A stretch of 64,000 bases of DNA from Pseudomonas viridiflava (GTDB taxonomy: Bacteria; Pseudomonadota; Gammaproteobacteria; Pseudomonadales; Pseudomonadaceae): positions 124,001 through 188,000 of the forward strand of contig NZ_UUPU01000001.1 in NCBI RefSeq assembly GCF_900591205.1, given 5' to 3'. Under the pieces are notes generated by a model. The model did not search any database, had not been told where the DNA came from, and saw only the letters and a program-made list of their open reading frames with translations. Shown one piece after another: positions 30,971 to 39,115 of the stretch; the first letter of the stretch is position 1, and each line of letters starts with the position of its first letter. A program made the position numbers and the translations under genes.

Positions 30971-32046
30971 TCAATCCTGCGTTCTGGCAGGGCAAGCGGG
31001 TATTCCTGACGGGACATACCGGTTTCAAAGGCGGCTGGTTGGCGTTGTGGCTGCAGGAAATGGGCGCCACCGTTACCGGGTTCGCCCTCGAACCGCAAAC
31101 CACCCCCAGCCTGTTCGACGTGGCGTCGGTGGGCGAGCGCATGACCTCGATCATCGGCGACATTCGTGATGGCGCAGCCTTGGCGGCAGCCGTTGCCCAG
31201 GCGCAACCGGAGATCGTGCTGCACTTGGCGGCGCAACCACTGGTCCGCTATTCCTATGACGCGCCAGTAGAAACATTCAGTACGAATGTAATGGGGACCG
31301 TGCATCTGCTGGAGGCGGTTCGTGCCTGCGCCAGTGTGCGCTCCTGCGTGGTGGTCAGCTCCGACAAGTGTTACGAAAACCGCGAATGGCCTTGGGGCTA
31401 CCGCGAGAACGAAGCGATGGGCGGTTATGACCCCTACAGCGCGAGCAAGGGCTGTACCGAACTGGTGACAGCCTCTTATCGCAGCTCGTATTTCAACCCG
31501 GCCCGCCATGCTGAACACGGTGTTGCGTTAGGCAGTGGGCGTGCCGGCAACGTGATTGGCGGCGGTGACTGGGCCGCAGATCGTCTGGTGCCGGATCTAC
31601 TGGGGGCATTTGAGCGCAAAGAAGTTGCTATCATCCGCAACCCGGGAGCGATTCGCCCTTGGCAGCATGTGCTCGAGCCGCTGTCGGGCTACCTGGTACT
31701 GGCCCAGCGTCTCTTTGAGGACGGTGCACAGGTTGCCGAAGGCTGGAACTTCGGCCCTGCTGACGCCGATGCCCAGCCGGTGAGCTGGATTGCCGAGCGC
31801 ATGACGCAGTGCTGGTCCGACGGCGCTCAATTTCGTATCGAAGCAAATGCTGCGGCCCCTCACGAGGCCAACTACCTCAAGCTCGATTGCTCCAAGGCCC
31901 GTGCGCGATTGTCTTGGACACCACGCTGGTCCCTCGCCCGTGCGTTGGATGAGGTAGTGGGATGGCACCGAGCGTTTCTGGCCGGCAGCGACATGCGACA
32001 AGTGTGTATTGATCAAATTTCGAGCTTTTCTGAAGCCCGACCATAA
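30964..32046 (+). CDS. rfbG: CDP-glucose 4,6-dehydratase
   Basis: Converts CDP-glucose to CDP-4-keto-6-deoxyglucose. The 360-residue extended SDR has '[20 protein letters not shown]' (NAD motif Gly-x-x-Gly-x-x-Gly), '[19 protein letters not shown]', the catalytic '[14 protein letters not shown]' and '[14 protein letters not shown]' (Tyr-x-x-x-Lys), and '[14 protein letters not shown]'. I use the ATG at 30964, which overlaps the rfbF stop. Its own stop overlaps the next start (TAATG). Confidence 0.95.
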   Translation: MVINPAFWQGKRVFLTGHTGFKGGWLALWLQEMGATVTGFALEPQTTPSLFDVASVGERMTSIIGDIRDGAALAAAVAQAQPEIVLHLAAQPLVRYSYDAPVETFSTNVMGTVHLLEAVRACASVRSCVVVSSDKCYENREWPWGYRENEAMGGYDPYSASKGCTELVTASYRSSYFNPARHAEHGVALGSGRAGNVIGGGDWAADRLVPDLLGAFERKEVAIIRNPGAIRPWQHVLEPLSGYLVLAQRLFEDGAQVAEGWNFGPADADAQPVSWIAERMTQCWSDGAQFRIEANAAAPHEANYLKLDCSKARARLSWTPRWSLARALDEVVGWHRAFLAGSDMRQVCIDQISSFSEARP

Positions 32047-33380
32047 TGAACACGGATTACCTGATGACCACCCAAGACGACCTCAGAAAACAGATTGACG
32101 ATCTGGCCCAGCAATACTCCAAGACCGCCTTTGCACGTCGTGAATTCGTGCCTGGCGTGACCGCCATTCCACCGGCAGGCAAAGTGATCGATGGGGCCGA
32201 AGTCGGTCTGATGATTCAGGCCTCGCTGGATGGTTGGTTGACCACTGGCCGTTTCAACACCGAATTCGAAAAGCGCCTCAGCAAGTTCCTGGGCGTCAAG
32301 CACGTACTGACCACCAACTCCGGTTCGTCAGCCAACCTGCTGGCGTTCACCGCGCTGACCTCGCCAACCCTGGGCGATCGCGCAATCAAGCCGGGTGACG
32401 AAGTGATTGGCGTGGCGGCGGGCTTCCCTACCACCGTCAACCCGATCATCCAGAATGGTGCGATCCCGGTATTCGTCGACGTTGACCTGGCGACCTACAA
32501 CATCAACCCGGACCTGATCGAAGCAGCCATTTCGCCGAAAACCAAGGCGATCATGCTGGCTCACACCCTCGGCAACCCGTACAACCTGCGCAAGATCCGC
32601 GAGCTGTGCGACAAGTACAAGCTGTGGTTGGTCGAAGACTGCTGCGACGCCCTGGGTTCTACCTACGATGGCAAGCTGGTCGGCACCTTTGGCGATATCG
32701 GCACCTTGAGCTTCTACCCGGCTCACCACATCACCATGGGTGAGGGCGGTGCGGTATTCACCAACAAGTCCAAGCTGCGCCTTGCGGTCGAGTCCATTCG
32801 TGACTGGGGCCGCTCGTGCTTCTGCCCGCCAGGCGAAGACAACACCTGCAAGAAGCGTTTCTGCTGGCAACTGGGTGATCTGCCGTATGGCTACGATCAC
32901 AAGTACACCTACTCCCACTTGGGCTATAACCTCAAGATTACCGACATGCAGGCCGCTTGCGCACTGGCGCAAATGGACAAACTGCCGTCCTTCATCGAGG
33001 CGCGCAAACATAACTTTGCCTACCTGAAGGAGCGGCTTGCGAGCTGCGCGGAGTTCCTGATTCTTCCAGAAGCTACCGAAGGTGCTGAGCCATCCTGGTT
33101 TGGATTCCCGATCACCTTGAAGGACGCGATCCCGTATCAGCGTCTTGATCTGCTGACCTTCCTGGACGAGCACAAAATTGGTACACGGCTTCTCTTCGCC
33201 GGGAATCTCCTGCGCCAACCGTATATGATTGGCCGCGAATATCGGGTGTCTGGCACTCTGGAAAATACTGACCGGATCATGAGCAAGACTTTCTGGGTCG
33301 GCGTCTGGCCAGGTCTAACCCATGAAATGCTGGACTACGTCGTGGATCGTATCGAAACGTTCTTCGGTATCAACAAATAA
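32046..33380 (+). CDS. rfbH: CDP-4-keto-6-deoxyglucose 3-dehydrase (E1)
   Basis: PMP- and [2Fe-2S]-dependent enzyme that removes the C3 hydroxyl of CDP-4-keto-6-deoxyglucose, with a separate reductase (E3). The 444-residue aminotransferase-fold protein has '[16 protein letters not shown]', in which the usual PLP-binding lysine is histidine (residues 227-228), a hallmark of this dehydrase. Cysteines at 258, 260, 268 and 273 (C-x-C-x7-C-x4-C) fit the iron-sulphur ligands. The start overlaps the rfbG stop; an internal ATG at 32064 is less likely. No E3 (RfbI/DdhD/AscD) gene is present in this window. Confidence 0.95.
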   Translation: MNTDYLMTTQDDLRKQIDDLAQQYSKTAFARREFVPGVTAIPPAGKVIDGAEVGLMIQASLDGWLTTGRFNTEFEKRLSKFLGVKHVLTTNSGSSANLLAFTALTSPTLGDRAIKPGDEVIGVAAGFPTTVNPIIQNGAIPVFVDVDLATYNINPDLIEAAISPKTKAIMLAHTLGNPYNLRKIRELCDKYKLWLVEDCCDALGSTYDGKLVGTFGDIGTLSFYPAHHITMGEGGAVFTNKSKLRLAVESIRDWGRSCFCPPGEDNTCKKRFCWQLGDLPYGYDHKYTYSHLGYNLKITDMQAACALAQMDKLPSFIEARKHNFAYLKERLASCAEFLILPEATEGAEPSWFGFPITLKDAIPYQRLDLLTFLDEHKIGTRLLFAGNLLRQPYMIGREYRVSGTLENTDRIMSKTFWVGVWPGLTHEMLDYVVDRIETFFGINK

Positions 33381-33391
33381 TAGGACGCCCC

Positions 33392-34195
33392 TTGAGTAAG
33401 CGCTTTTCCAAACGAGTAAGTGAAGCCTGGAGTGATTTGCGCGCTGCTTTGGTTGCGACGGAAACCTGGATTTTCCTGGGAAGTCATGACATCAAGCAGC
33501 GGTATCGGCGGTCGGTGTTGGGGCCTTTCTGGATCACCCTCAGTACCGCCGTGTTGATCGGCGGCCTGGGTGTGATGTATGCCGGGTTGTTCAAAATGGA
33601 TGTGAATGACTACATCCCCTACCTTGCTGCCGGATTGATCACCTGGAACTTCATGACGCTTGTGGTGACCGAAAGTTGCTTTGTGTTCACGGGGGCGGAA
33701 GGCAGTATCAAGGCGGCAAGGATACCCTTGTCGTCCTATGTGCTGCGGCTGGTGTGGCGCAACATCCTGGTGTTCCTGCACAACGCAGTCGTATTGATCG
33801 GTGTGGTGCTATGGTTCCTGCCGTTCAACGTCATGAACTTGCTGATGGCCCTGGTGGGGCTGGCGGTGATTGGGGTGTTCCTGTTCTGGCTGGCACTGCT
33901 CGTCGGTCTGCTCAGCGCGCGTTTTCGCGATATCCCGCTGATTGTTGCCAACGTGATGCAGGTGGTGTTCTTCATGACGCCCATCATGTGGAAAGCCGAT
34001 GTGCTGAACTCCCGCATGTGGATCGCCGAGATAAACCCGTTCTACTACATGCTCGAACTCGTTCGTAACCCGCTGCTGGGCCAGCCATTGACTATGGGCG
34101 TCTGGACCGGTGTGGCCGCGATTGTGCTGGTTACCGCACTGGCCTCCTTTCTTTTGTTTGCGCGTTTTCGTACGCGCATTGTTTATTGGTTGTAA
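33392..34195 (+). CDS. wzm: ABC-2 type polysaccharide export permease
   Basis: Membrane half of an O-antigen/polysaccharide exporter that moves the lipid-linked glycan across the inner membrane. The 267-residue protein has the ABC-2 start region ('DIKQRYRRSVLGPFWITLST') and about six transmembrane helices ('GLITWNFMTLVVTESCFVF', 'LLMALVGLAVIGVFLFWLAL'). Its last loop reads 'INPFYYMLELVRNPLLGQP', as in Wzm/RfbA/TagG proteins. It starts with TTG at 33392 and is 3 bases from wzt. Confidence 0.93.
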   Translation: MSKRFSKRVSEAWSDLRAALVATETWIFLGSHDIKQRYRRSVLGPFWITLSTAVLIGGLGVMYAGLFKMDVNDYIPYLAAGLITWNFMTLVVTESCFVFTGAEGSIKAARIPLSSYVLRLVWRNILVFLHNAVVLIGVVLWFLPFNVMNLLMALVGLAVIGVFLFWLALLVGLLSARFRDIPLIVANVMQVVFFMTPIMWKADVLNSRMWIAEINPFYYMLELVRNPLLGQPLTMGVWTGVAAIVLVTALASFLLFARFRTRIVYWL

Positions 34196-34198
34196 CCC

Positions 34199-34945
34199 AT
34201 GGCCCACATCATTGCTAAGGACCTGGTAGTCGAATTTCCGATTTACCAGGGGGCGCAGCGGTCGATGCGCAAAACGTTCCTCAAGGCGGCGTCCGGCGGA
34301 AAGCTGGCCGGCACCGACTCGCGAGTGCTGGTCCGTGCAGTTGACGGCGCCACGTTCTCGATCAACGACGGTGAGCGAATCGGTTTGCTGGGTCACAATG
34401 GCTCGGGCAAGACCACCTTGCTGCGCGCCTTGAGTGGTGTGTATGAGCCGGCCAGCGGCACGCTCGACATGGCCGGTTCGATCACCTCACTGCTGGATAT
34501 TTCGCAAGGCTTCGACCTCGACTCCAGCGGCCACGAGAACATCACGCTGCGCGCCATCACCATGGGGCATTCGCCGAAGCGGATCAAACCGCACATCGAT
34601 GAAATCTGCGATTTCTCCGGGTTGGGCGATTACCTTAAGCTGCCTGTTCGCACCTATTCGAGCGGGATGATGATGCGCCTGGCGTTTGCTATCTCGACCT
34701 CCGTCGGCTCCGACATCCTGTTGATGGATGAGTGGCTGAGTGTGGGTGACGATGATTTCAAGGCCCGAGCCACCGAGCGGCTCACCCATCTGTTTAACCG
34801 TGCAGCGATCGTCGTGATTGCCTCGCACGATACCGCGCTGCTGGCGCGCACTTGTACGCGAATTCTGCACGTGGACCACGGCAAGATCATTCGCGAACAA
34901 ACCGCTCAAGAATTCACTGGGAGTGATCATGCAGAAAAAATATAG
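34199..34945 (+). CDS. wzt: ABC polysaccharide exporter ATPase (short Wzt)
   Basis: ATPase partner of the upstream permease. The 248-residue protein has Walker A 'GHNGSGKTT' (residues 65-73), the signature region 'RTYSSGMMMRLAF' (about 151-163) and Walker B 'DILLMDEW' (172-179). It ends soon after the nucleotide-binding domain and so lacks the C-terminal carbohydrate-binding domain of E. coli O9a-type Wzt. By analogy it should export without recognising a terminal cap. It overlaps the next gene by 17 bases. Confidence 0.93.
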   Translation: MAHIIAKDLVVEFPIYQGAQRSMRKTFLKAASGGKLAGTDSRVLVRAVDGATFSINDGERIGLLGHNGSGKTTLLRALSGVYEPASGTLDMAGSITSLLDISQGFDLDSSGHENITLRAITMGHSPKRIKPHIDEICDFSGLGDYLKLPVRTYSSGMMMRLAFAISTSVGSDILLMDEWLSVGDDDFKARATERLTHLFNRAAIVVIASHDTALLARTCTRILHVDHGKIIREQTAQEFTGSDHAEKI

Positions 34946-36713
34946 CGACTGGGTCAGTACCTGGCTGGCAGAAGCAGGCTACACCCACTGCTTCTTCGTA
35001 GCAGGCGGCAATATCATGCACCTGCTGGAAAGCCTCAGCCATAACCTGACCTGCGTCCCCGTCGTGCATGAAGTGGCGGCAGGTATCGCAGCAGAATATT
35101 TCAACGCCACCAACGGCCAGGGTCACAAAGCCTTGGCGCTGGTAACCGCGGGGCCTGGCCTGACCAATATCGTCACCGCCTTGTCCGGTGCCTTCCTTGA
35201 GAGCCGCGAACTGCTGGTCATCGGTGGTCAGGTCAAGACCGCGGACTTGAGCCACGGCGAATTGCGCCAACGCGGTATTCAGGAAATCGACGGTATTGCT
35301 ATCGCTCGTCCTGTCACCGTCGCCGCCGAGCGCCTGGACACCCAGCTCTCCCGCGAAGCTTTCCTGGCCCTCTGCGCAGCTACCGAGCGTGGCCGCCCGG
35401 GCCCGGTGTTCATCGAACTGCCGCTGGACGTGCAAGGCCGCTTGATGAGCGCCGAAGAACTGCCGACCACGCCCGCCGTTGCCATCACTGGCAAGCCAAT
35501 GCCGTTGCCTGCCGATGTTCGCACGGCCGAGACCTCGCTTGATGAGGTGCTGGGCCTGTTGCGCGGTGCTCAACGCCCAGCGGTGTTGATTGGCGGCGGC
35601 GTCAGCCATGAAGCGGCGGCGGCGCTGACAGCCATCGCCGAGCAGCACTCGTTGCCGTTGTTCACGACCTGGAATGGCCTGGACCGTATTGCCGCCGACC
35701 ATCCGTGCTATTTCGGTCGGCCCAATACCTGGGGTCAACGCTACGCCAACCTGCTGCTCCAACAGGCCGATCTGGTGCTGGCACTGGGTACGCGGCTGGG
35801 TCTGCAGCAGACCGGTTTCAACTGGCAGGAATTCGGGCGTGGCGGCAAGGTTGTGCAGGTCGACTGCGATGTGGCCGAGCTGACCAAGGGCCACCCGCGT
35901 GTCGACGTGCCGATCTGTGCCGACGTCAACCCGTGGCTCAAGAGCCTGGCTTCCAAGCTCGAAGGGCAGTGGAGCGAGTGGCACGGCTACTGCCGCCAGG
36001 TTCAGGCGTCTTTGCCACTGATCGAAGAGAACGTGACCCACGAGGGTTATCAATCACCCTTCAAACTGGTGGAGCATCTGTCCACTCTGCTCACCGCAGA
36101 CGACGTGGTTGTGCCTTGCAGCAGCGGTGGCGCGTTCACGGTCATGATGCAGGTGTTCGCACAGAAGGCCGGCCAGCGCGTGGTGACCAACAAGGGCCTG
36201 GCCTCGATGGGTTACGGCTTGAGCGGTGCGATTGGCGCGGCGTTTGCCAACCCGGATCAGCGCGTAGTGTTGGTTGAAGGTGACGGCGGCTTTGCGCAGA
36301 ACCTCCAGGAAATCGGCACGGTTGGCGTTAACCGCCTGAACGTGAAGATCTTTATCTTCGACGACTCGGGCTATGCGTCTATTCGCTCGACCCAACGTAG
36401 CTACTTCGGTGGGCGTTACGTGGGTTGTGACATCGAGACGGGCTTGGGTTTGCCAAACTGGGCTGCGTTGTTTACCGCCTACGGTATTCCGGTGGTGCAC
36501 GTAGAGCCAGGCTTTGAAAGCTCGCAGGCGTTCACCGCTCAACTGGAGAGCGATGGCCCAGGCGCCTTCATCGTCAAGGTCGACCCTGAGCAGACCTATT
36601 TCCCGAAAATTACCAGCCGAGTCACGCCAACGGGCATGGCTTCCAACCCGTTGCACCAGATGTCGCCTGATCTGGATGACGCTTTGGCGCAGCAGGTTAC
36701 GCGCTTTCTGTAA
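34929..36713 (+). CDS. Thiamine diphosphate-dependent enzyme (acetolactate synthase-like; YerE-like candidate)
   Basis: Three-domain ThDP enzyme of the acetohydroxyacid synthase family, 594 residues. The catalytic glutamate is Glu48 ('VPVVHEVAAGIAAEYFN'). The central domain has 'PAVLIGGGVSHEAA', and the ThDP motif has 'EGDGGFAQNLQEIGTVG' (450-466) ending in Asp-Asp-Ser-Gly (478-481) rather than the usual Asn-Asn. Its place at the end of a CDP-dideoxyhexose operon argues against branched-chain amino-acid synthesis. It fits YerE, the ThDP flavoenzyme that transfers a two-carbon unit from pyruvate to C4 of CDP-3,6-dideoxy-4-ketoglucose in yersiniose synthesis. The start ATG at 34929 overlaps wzt. 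A strong terminator follows 52 bases after the stop. Confidence 0.85.
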   Translation: MQKKYSDWVSTWLAEAGYTHCFFVAGGNIMHLLESLSHNLTCVPVVHEVAAGIAAEYFNATNGQGHKALALVTAGPGLTNIVTALSGAFLESRELLVIGGQVKTADLSHGELRQRGIQEIDGIAIARPVTVAAERLDTQLSREAFLALCAATERGRPGPVFIELPLDVQGRLMSAEELPTTPAVAITGKPMPLPADVRTAETSLDEVLGLLRGAQRPAVLIGGGVSHEAAAALTAIAEQHSLPLFTTWNGLDRIAADHPCYFGRPNTWGQRYANLLLQQADLVLALGTRLGLQQTGFNWQEFGRGGKVVQVDCDVAELTKGHPRVDVPICADVNPWLKSLASKLEGQWSEWHGYCRQVQASLPLIEENVTHEGYQSPFKLVEHLSTLLTADDVVVPCSSGGAFTVMMQVFAQKAGQRVVTNKGLASMGYGLSGAIGAAFANPDQRVVLVEGDGGFAQNLQEIGTVGVNRLNVKIFIFDDSGYASIRSTQRSYFGGRYVGCDIETGLGLPNWAALFTAYGIPVVHVEPGFESSQAFTAQLESDGPGAFIVKVDPEQTYFPKITSRVTPTGMASNPLHQMSPDLDDALAQQVTRFL

Positions 36714-36725
36714 CGGCTATTGACC

Positions 36726-36745
36726 GGGCAGCCTGAGGGCTGCCT
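36726..36745 (+). ncRNA. Hairpin after the glycan island
   Basis: GGCAGCC-tga-GGGCTGCC forms a compact GC stem about 13 bases after the last island gene, without a T-tract. It lies just before the true terminator and may assist it. Confidence 0.45.
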
Positions 36746-36764
36746 GGCTTACAGCTGACCCTCT

Positions 36765-36792
36765 ACCGCGAGCCTGTCTCGCGGTTTTTTTT
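36765..36792 (+). terminator. Rho-independent terminator of the glycan island operon
   Basis: ACCGCGAG-cctgt-CTCGCGGT followed by seven more T residues is a near-ideal intrinsic terminator. It separates the plus-strand island from the convergent pbpC gene. Confidence 0.93.
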
Positions 36793-36817
36793 GAATCGGC
36801 CAAGCGTTCGAGCCCGC

Positions 36818-39115
36818 TTACGGCACAAACTCCACCTTCAACCCCCGGCTCGCGCTACGCCCCTGATCATCACTGACCCGCAACCCATATTCCCCCGATT
36901 TGCCCGGCCGCCAGTTCAGCGTGGTTTGCGGTGGGCCCTGGCCAATCAGCGTCTGGTCGGCGAACCAGTACAGGGTCACCGCATCGCTGGCCGCATTGGC
37001 GTTGAGCGGGATGCTTTCCTGGGGCTGGGACAGGCGCAGCTGGTAGCTCACCTGGGTGAGTGGCGAGCGGATTTGCGGCGCTTCGCTCTGGTCGCTGACA
37101 CGGTTGGGTTGGCAGTTTTTCATCACATTCGGCGGCGTGCGCCGGGGCAGGCCGGCGGCGCGGTACAGGCGCTGGACGTCGCTGGGCCAGAACTCGAAGA
37201 CTTCTTGGCGGGTGTATTGCGCCTCGAACGGTGGGCACGCAGCCTTGCCGGTGCGGGTGTCGATCAGCACCGGGCGGTGCAGGTTGGACACGCGAATCGG
37301 CGAGACTCCGGGGATGTACCAGGTCTTGCGGGTTTGCGGGCACCAGCGGTTGGGCAACTCGCCGGAGGCGGCGCAGACGTCGATACGCACCAGACCTGCG
37401 GGTGGTTTGTCGGGTTTGATCACCACGTTGGGCAACGCCAGGGGCAGGGCATCGGCGATTCGAAAGAACAGCGGCGCGGCGGTCTTGGCGCCGATAAACG
37501 CCGGGTTCGGGCGGCCATCAAAGTTACCCACCCACACCACCAGCACGTACGGGCCGACCAAGCCAGCGCTCCAGGCGTCGTGAAAGCCCCAGGAGGTGCC
37601 GGTTTTCCAGGCGGTACGCCAGTGGCGACCGGGCAAGCCATCCGGGCGCGGGTTGCGGCGCAGCATGTCGCGCACCATAAACGCGGCCTGCGGGGTAAGC
37701 AACTGGGGGCCGGTGGATGGCGGCTGTTCCTGCACATAGCGCAATGGCCGCAGATGCCCGTCGCCCGCCAGCATCACGTACAGCCGCGCCAGTTCCTCCG
37801 GGGTCATCTCACCGCCGCCGAGGGCCAGTGCCAGGCCGTAGTGGCTTTCGCCGCGCAGGCCCTTGATACCGGCGCGTTGCAGCAGTCCATACAGAGACGG
37901 CGATTTCACTTGGCTGGCCAGCCACACCGCCGGGATATTGCGACTCCGGATCAGGGCGTCCCGCGCTGTCAGTGGCCCGACAAAACTGCCGTCGAAATTT
38001 TCCGGCTGAAAGTAGCCAAAGTTACTCGGCAAATCCTTGAGGATGCTCATGGGGTGGATCACCCCTTGGTCCAGCGCCAGCCCGTAGAGAAATGGCTTGA
38101 GGGTCGATCCCGGCGAGCGCCGTGCCAGCACGCCGTTGACCTGGCCGTGGATGCTTGTGGATAAGTAATCCGCCGAGCCCACCAGGGCCTTTACGCTCTG
38201 GTCACGGCTGTCGATCAGAATCGCCGTGGCGTTTTCCACGCCAGTGCTGCGCCGTTCGGCGATAAAGCCGCTGATCAGGCGTTCGAGTAATTGCTGCAAC
38301 GGCAGGTTAAGGGTGCTGTTCAACTCGTTGCCCGGCTGGGACGCCAGCAACTGTTCGCTCAGGTGCGGTGCCAGAAACGGGATCTGCTGGCGGTTGCGCG
38401 CCTCCAGCGGCAAGTCGAGCAAGCTGGCGTTACGCGGGTCTTGTGGATAAGTTTCACGCCAGTCGGCCATCAACCGCAGCCGCGCATTTTGCAGGGATGG
38501 CCCAAAGCGTGCGCGCCGCCCCGGCTGCTGCGGAATCACCGCCAGTGCCAGGGATTCCGACAAGGACAACTGCGACGCCGACTTGCTGAAGTAAATCCGG
38601 CTGGCCGCCTCGGCGCCTTCGATATTGCCGCCCATGGGGGCCAGGTTCAGGTAAGCCTCAAGAATATCGTGCTTGCTGTACCGCGCCTCCAACCACAGCG
38701 CCAGGGCCATCTGTTGCAGCTTGCCCGGCACCTGACGGGTGTTGAGGTCCCACAACCGCCGTGCCAGTTGCATGCTCAAGGTCGAGCCGCCCTGGCGCTG
38801 GCCGCCGCTGTAGGTGGCCATGGCCGCCCGCAGCAACGCCGGCGGATTGACCCCGGGGTGCCAGTAGAAATTGCGGTCTTCCTTGAGCAGCAAGGCTTCG
38901 ACCAGTGACGGGGATATCCGCTCCAGCGGTAGCCATAAACGGTATTGGCCGTCATCCGCCAGCGTCATGCGCAGCAATGAGCCGTCGTCGGCCAACACCA
39001 CCCGTGACGAGCCCACGGCCTGTTCCAGCGGGGCATGCGGCCATAGCCGCAACCCCGCCAACAGCACCGCCGCTGCCAGCAGCGGCGTCAGGCGCTTAAG
39101 GCTTGGTAATTTCAA
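36818..39115 (-). CDS. pbpC: Penicillin-binding protein 1C
   Basis: Bifunctional peptidoglycan glycosyltransferase with a transpeptidase-type domain. The 765-residue protein has an N-terminal membrane anchor ('LLAAAVLLAGLRLW') and the GT51 motifs 'KEDRNFYWHPGVNP', 'QGGSTLSMQLARRL' and 'KHDILEAYLNLAPMGGNIEG'. The penicillin-binding motifs are 'SPGSTLKPF' (SxxK), 'SRNIP' (SxN) and 'WKTGTSWGFHDAW' (KTG). A C-terminal BiPBP domain follows. The start is a TTG at 39115 that overlaps yfhM by 20 bases; I saw no nearer ATG that keeps the anchor. The yfhM-pbpC pairing is the same as in E. coli and suggests a periplasmic defence-and-repair partnership. Confidence 0.93.
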   Translation of the reverse strand: MKLPSLKRLTPLLAAAVLLAGLRLWPHAPLEQAVGSSRVVLADDGSLLRMTLADDGQYRLWLPLERISPSLVEALLLKEDRNFYWHPGVNPPALLRAAMATYSGGQRQGGSTLSMQLARRLWDLNTRQVPGKLQQMALALWLEARYSKHDILEAYLNLAPMGGNIEGAEAASRIYFSKSASQLSLSESLALAVIPQQPGRRARFGPSLQNARLRLMADWRETYPQDPRNASLLDLPLEARNRQQIPFLAPHLSEQLLASQPGNELNSTLNLPLQQLLERLISGFIAERRSTGVENATAILIDSRDQSVKALVGSADYLSTSIHGQVNGVLARRSPGSTLKPFLYGLALDQGVIHPMSILKDLPSNFGYFQPENFDGSFVGPLTARDALIRSRNIPAVWLASQVKSPSLYGLLQRAGIKGLRGESHYGLALALGGGEMTPEELARLYVMLAGDGHLRPLRYVQEQPPSTGPQLLTPQAAFMVRDMLRRNPRPDGLPGRHWRTAWKTGTSWGFHDAWSAGLVGPYVLVVWVGNFDGRPNPAFIGAKTAAPLFFRIADALPLALPNVVIKPDKPPAGLVRIDVCAASGELPNRWCPQTRKTWYIPGVSPIRVSNLHRPVLIDTRTGKAACPPFEAQYTRQEVFEFWPSDVQRLYRAAGLPRRTPPNVMKNCQPNRVSDQSEAPQIRSPLTQVSYQLRLSQPQESIPLNANAASDAVTLYWFADQTLIGQGPPQTTLNWRPGKSGEYGLRVSDDQGRSASRGLKVEFVP

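Noticed and set aside
34929..36713. Housekeeping acetolactate synthase (ilvB/ilvI)
   Set aside because: No small subunit follows and it is embedded in a sugar/export operon; a YerE-like role fits better, though only phylogeny can settle it.
36791..38164. 457-codon open frame opposite pbpC
   Set aside because: pbpC in the other direction has all catalytic motifs; this frame has none.
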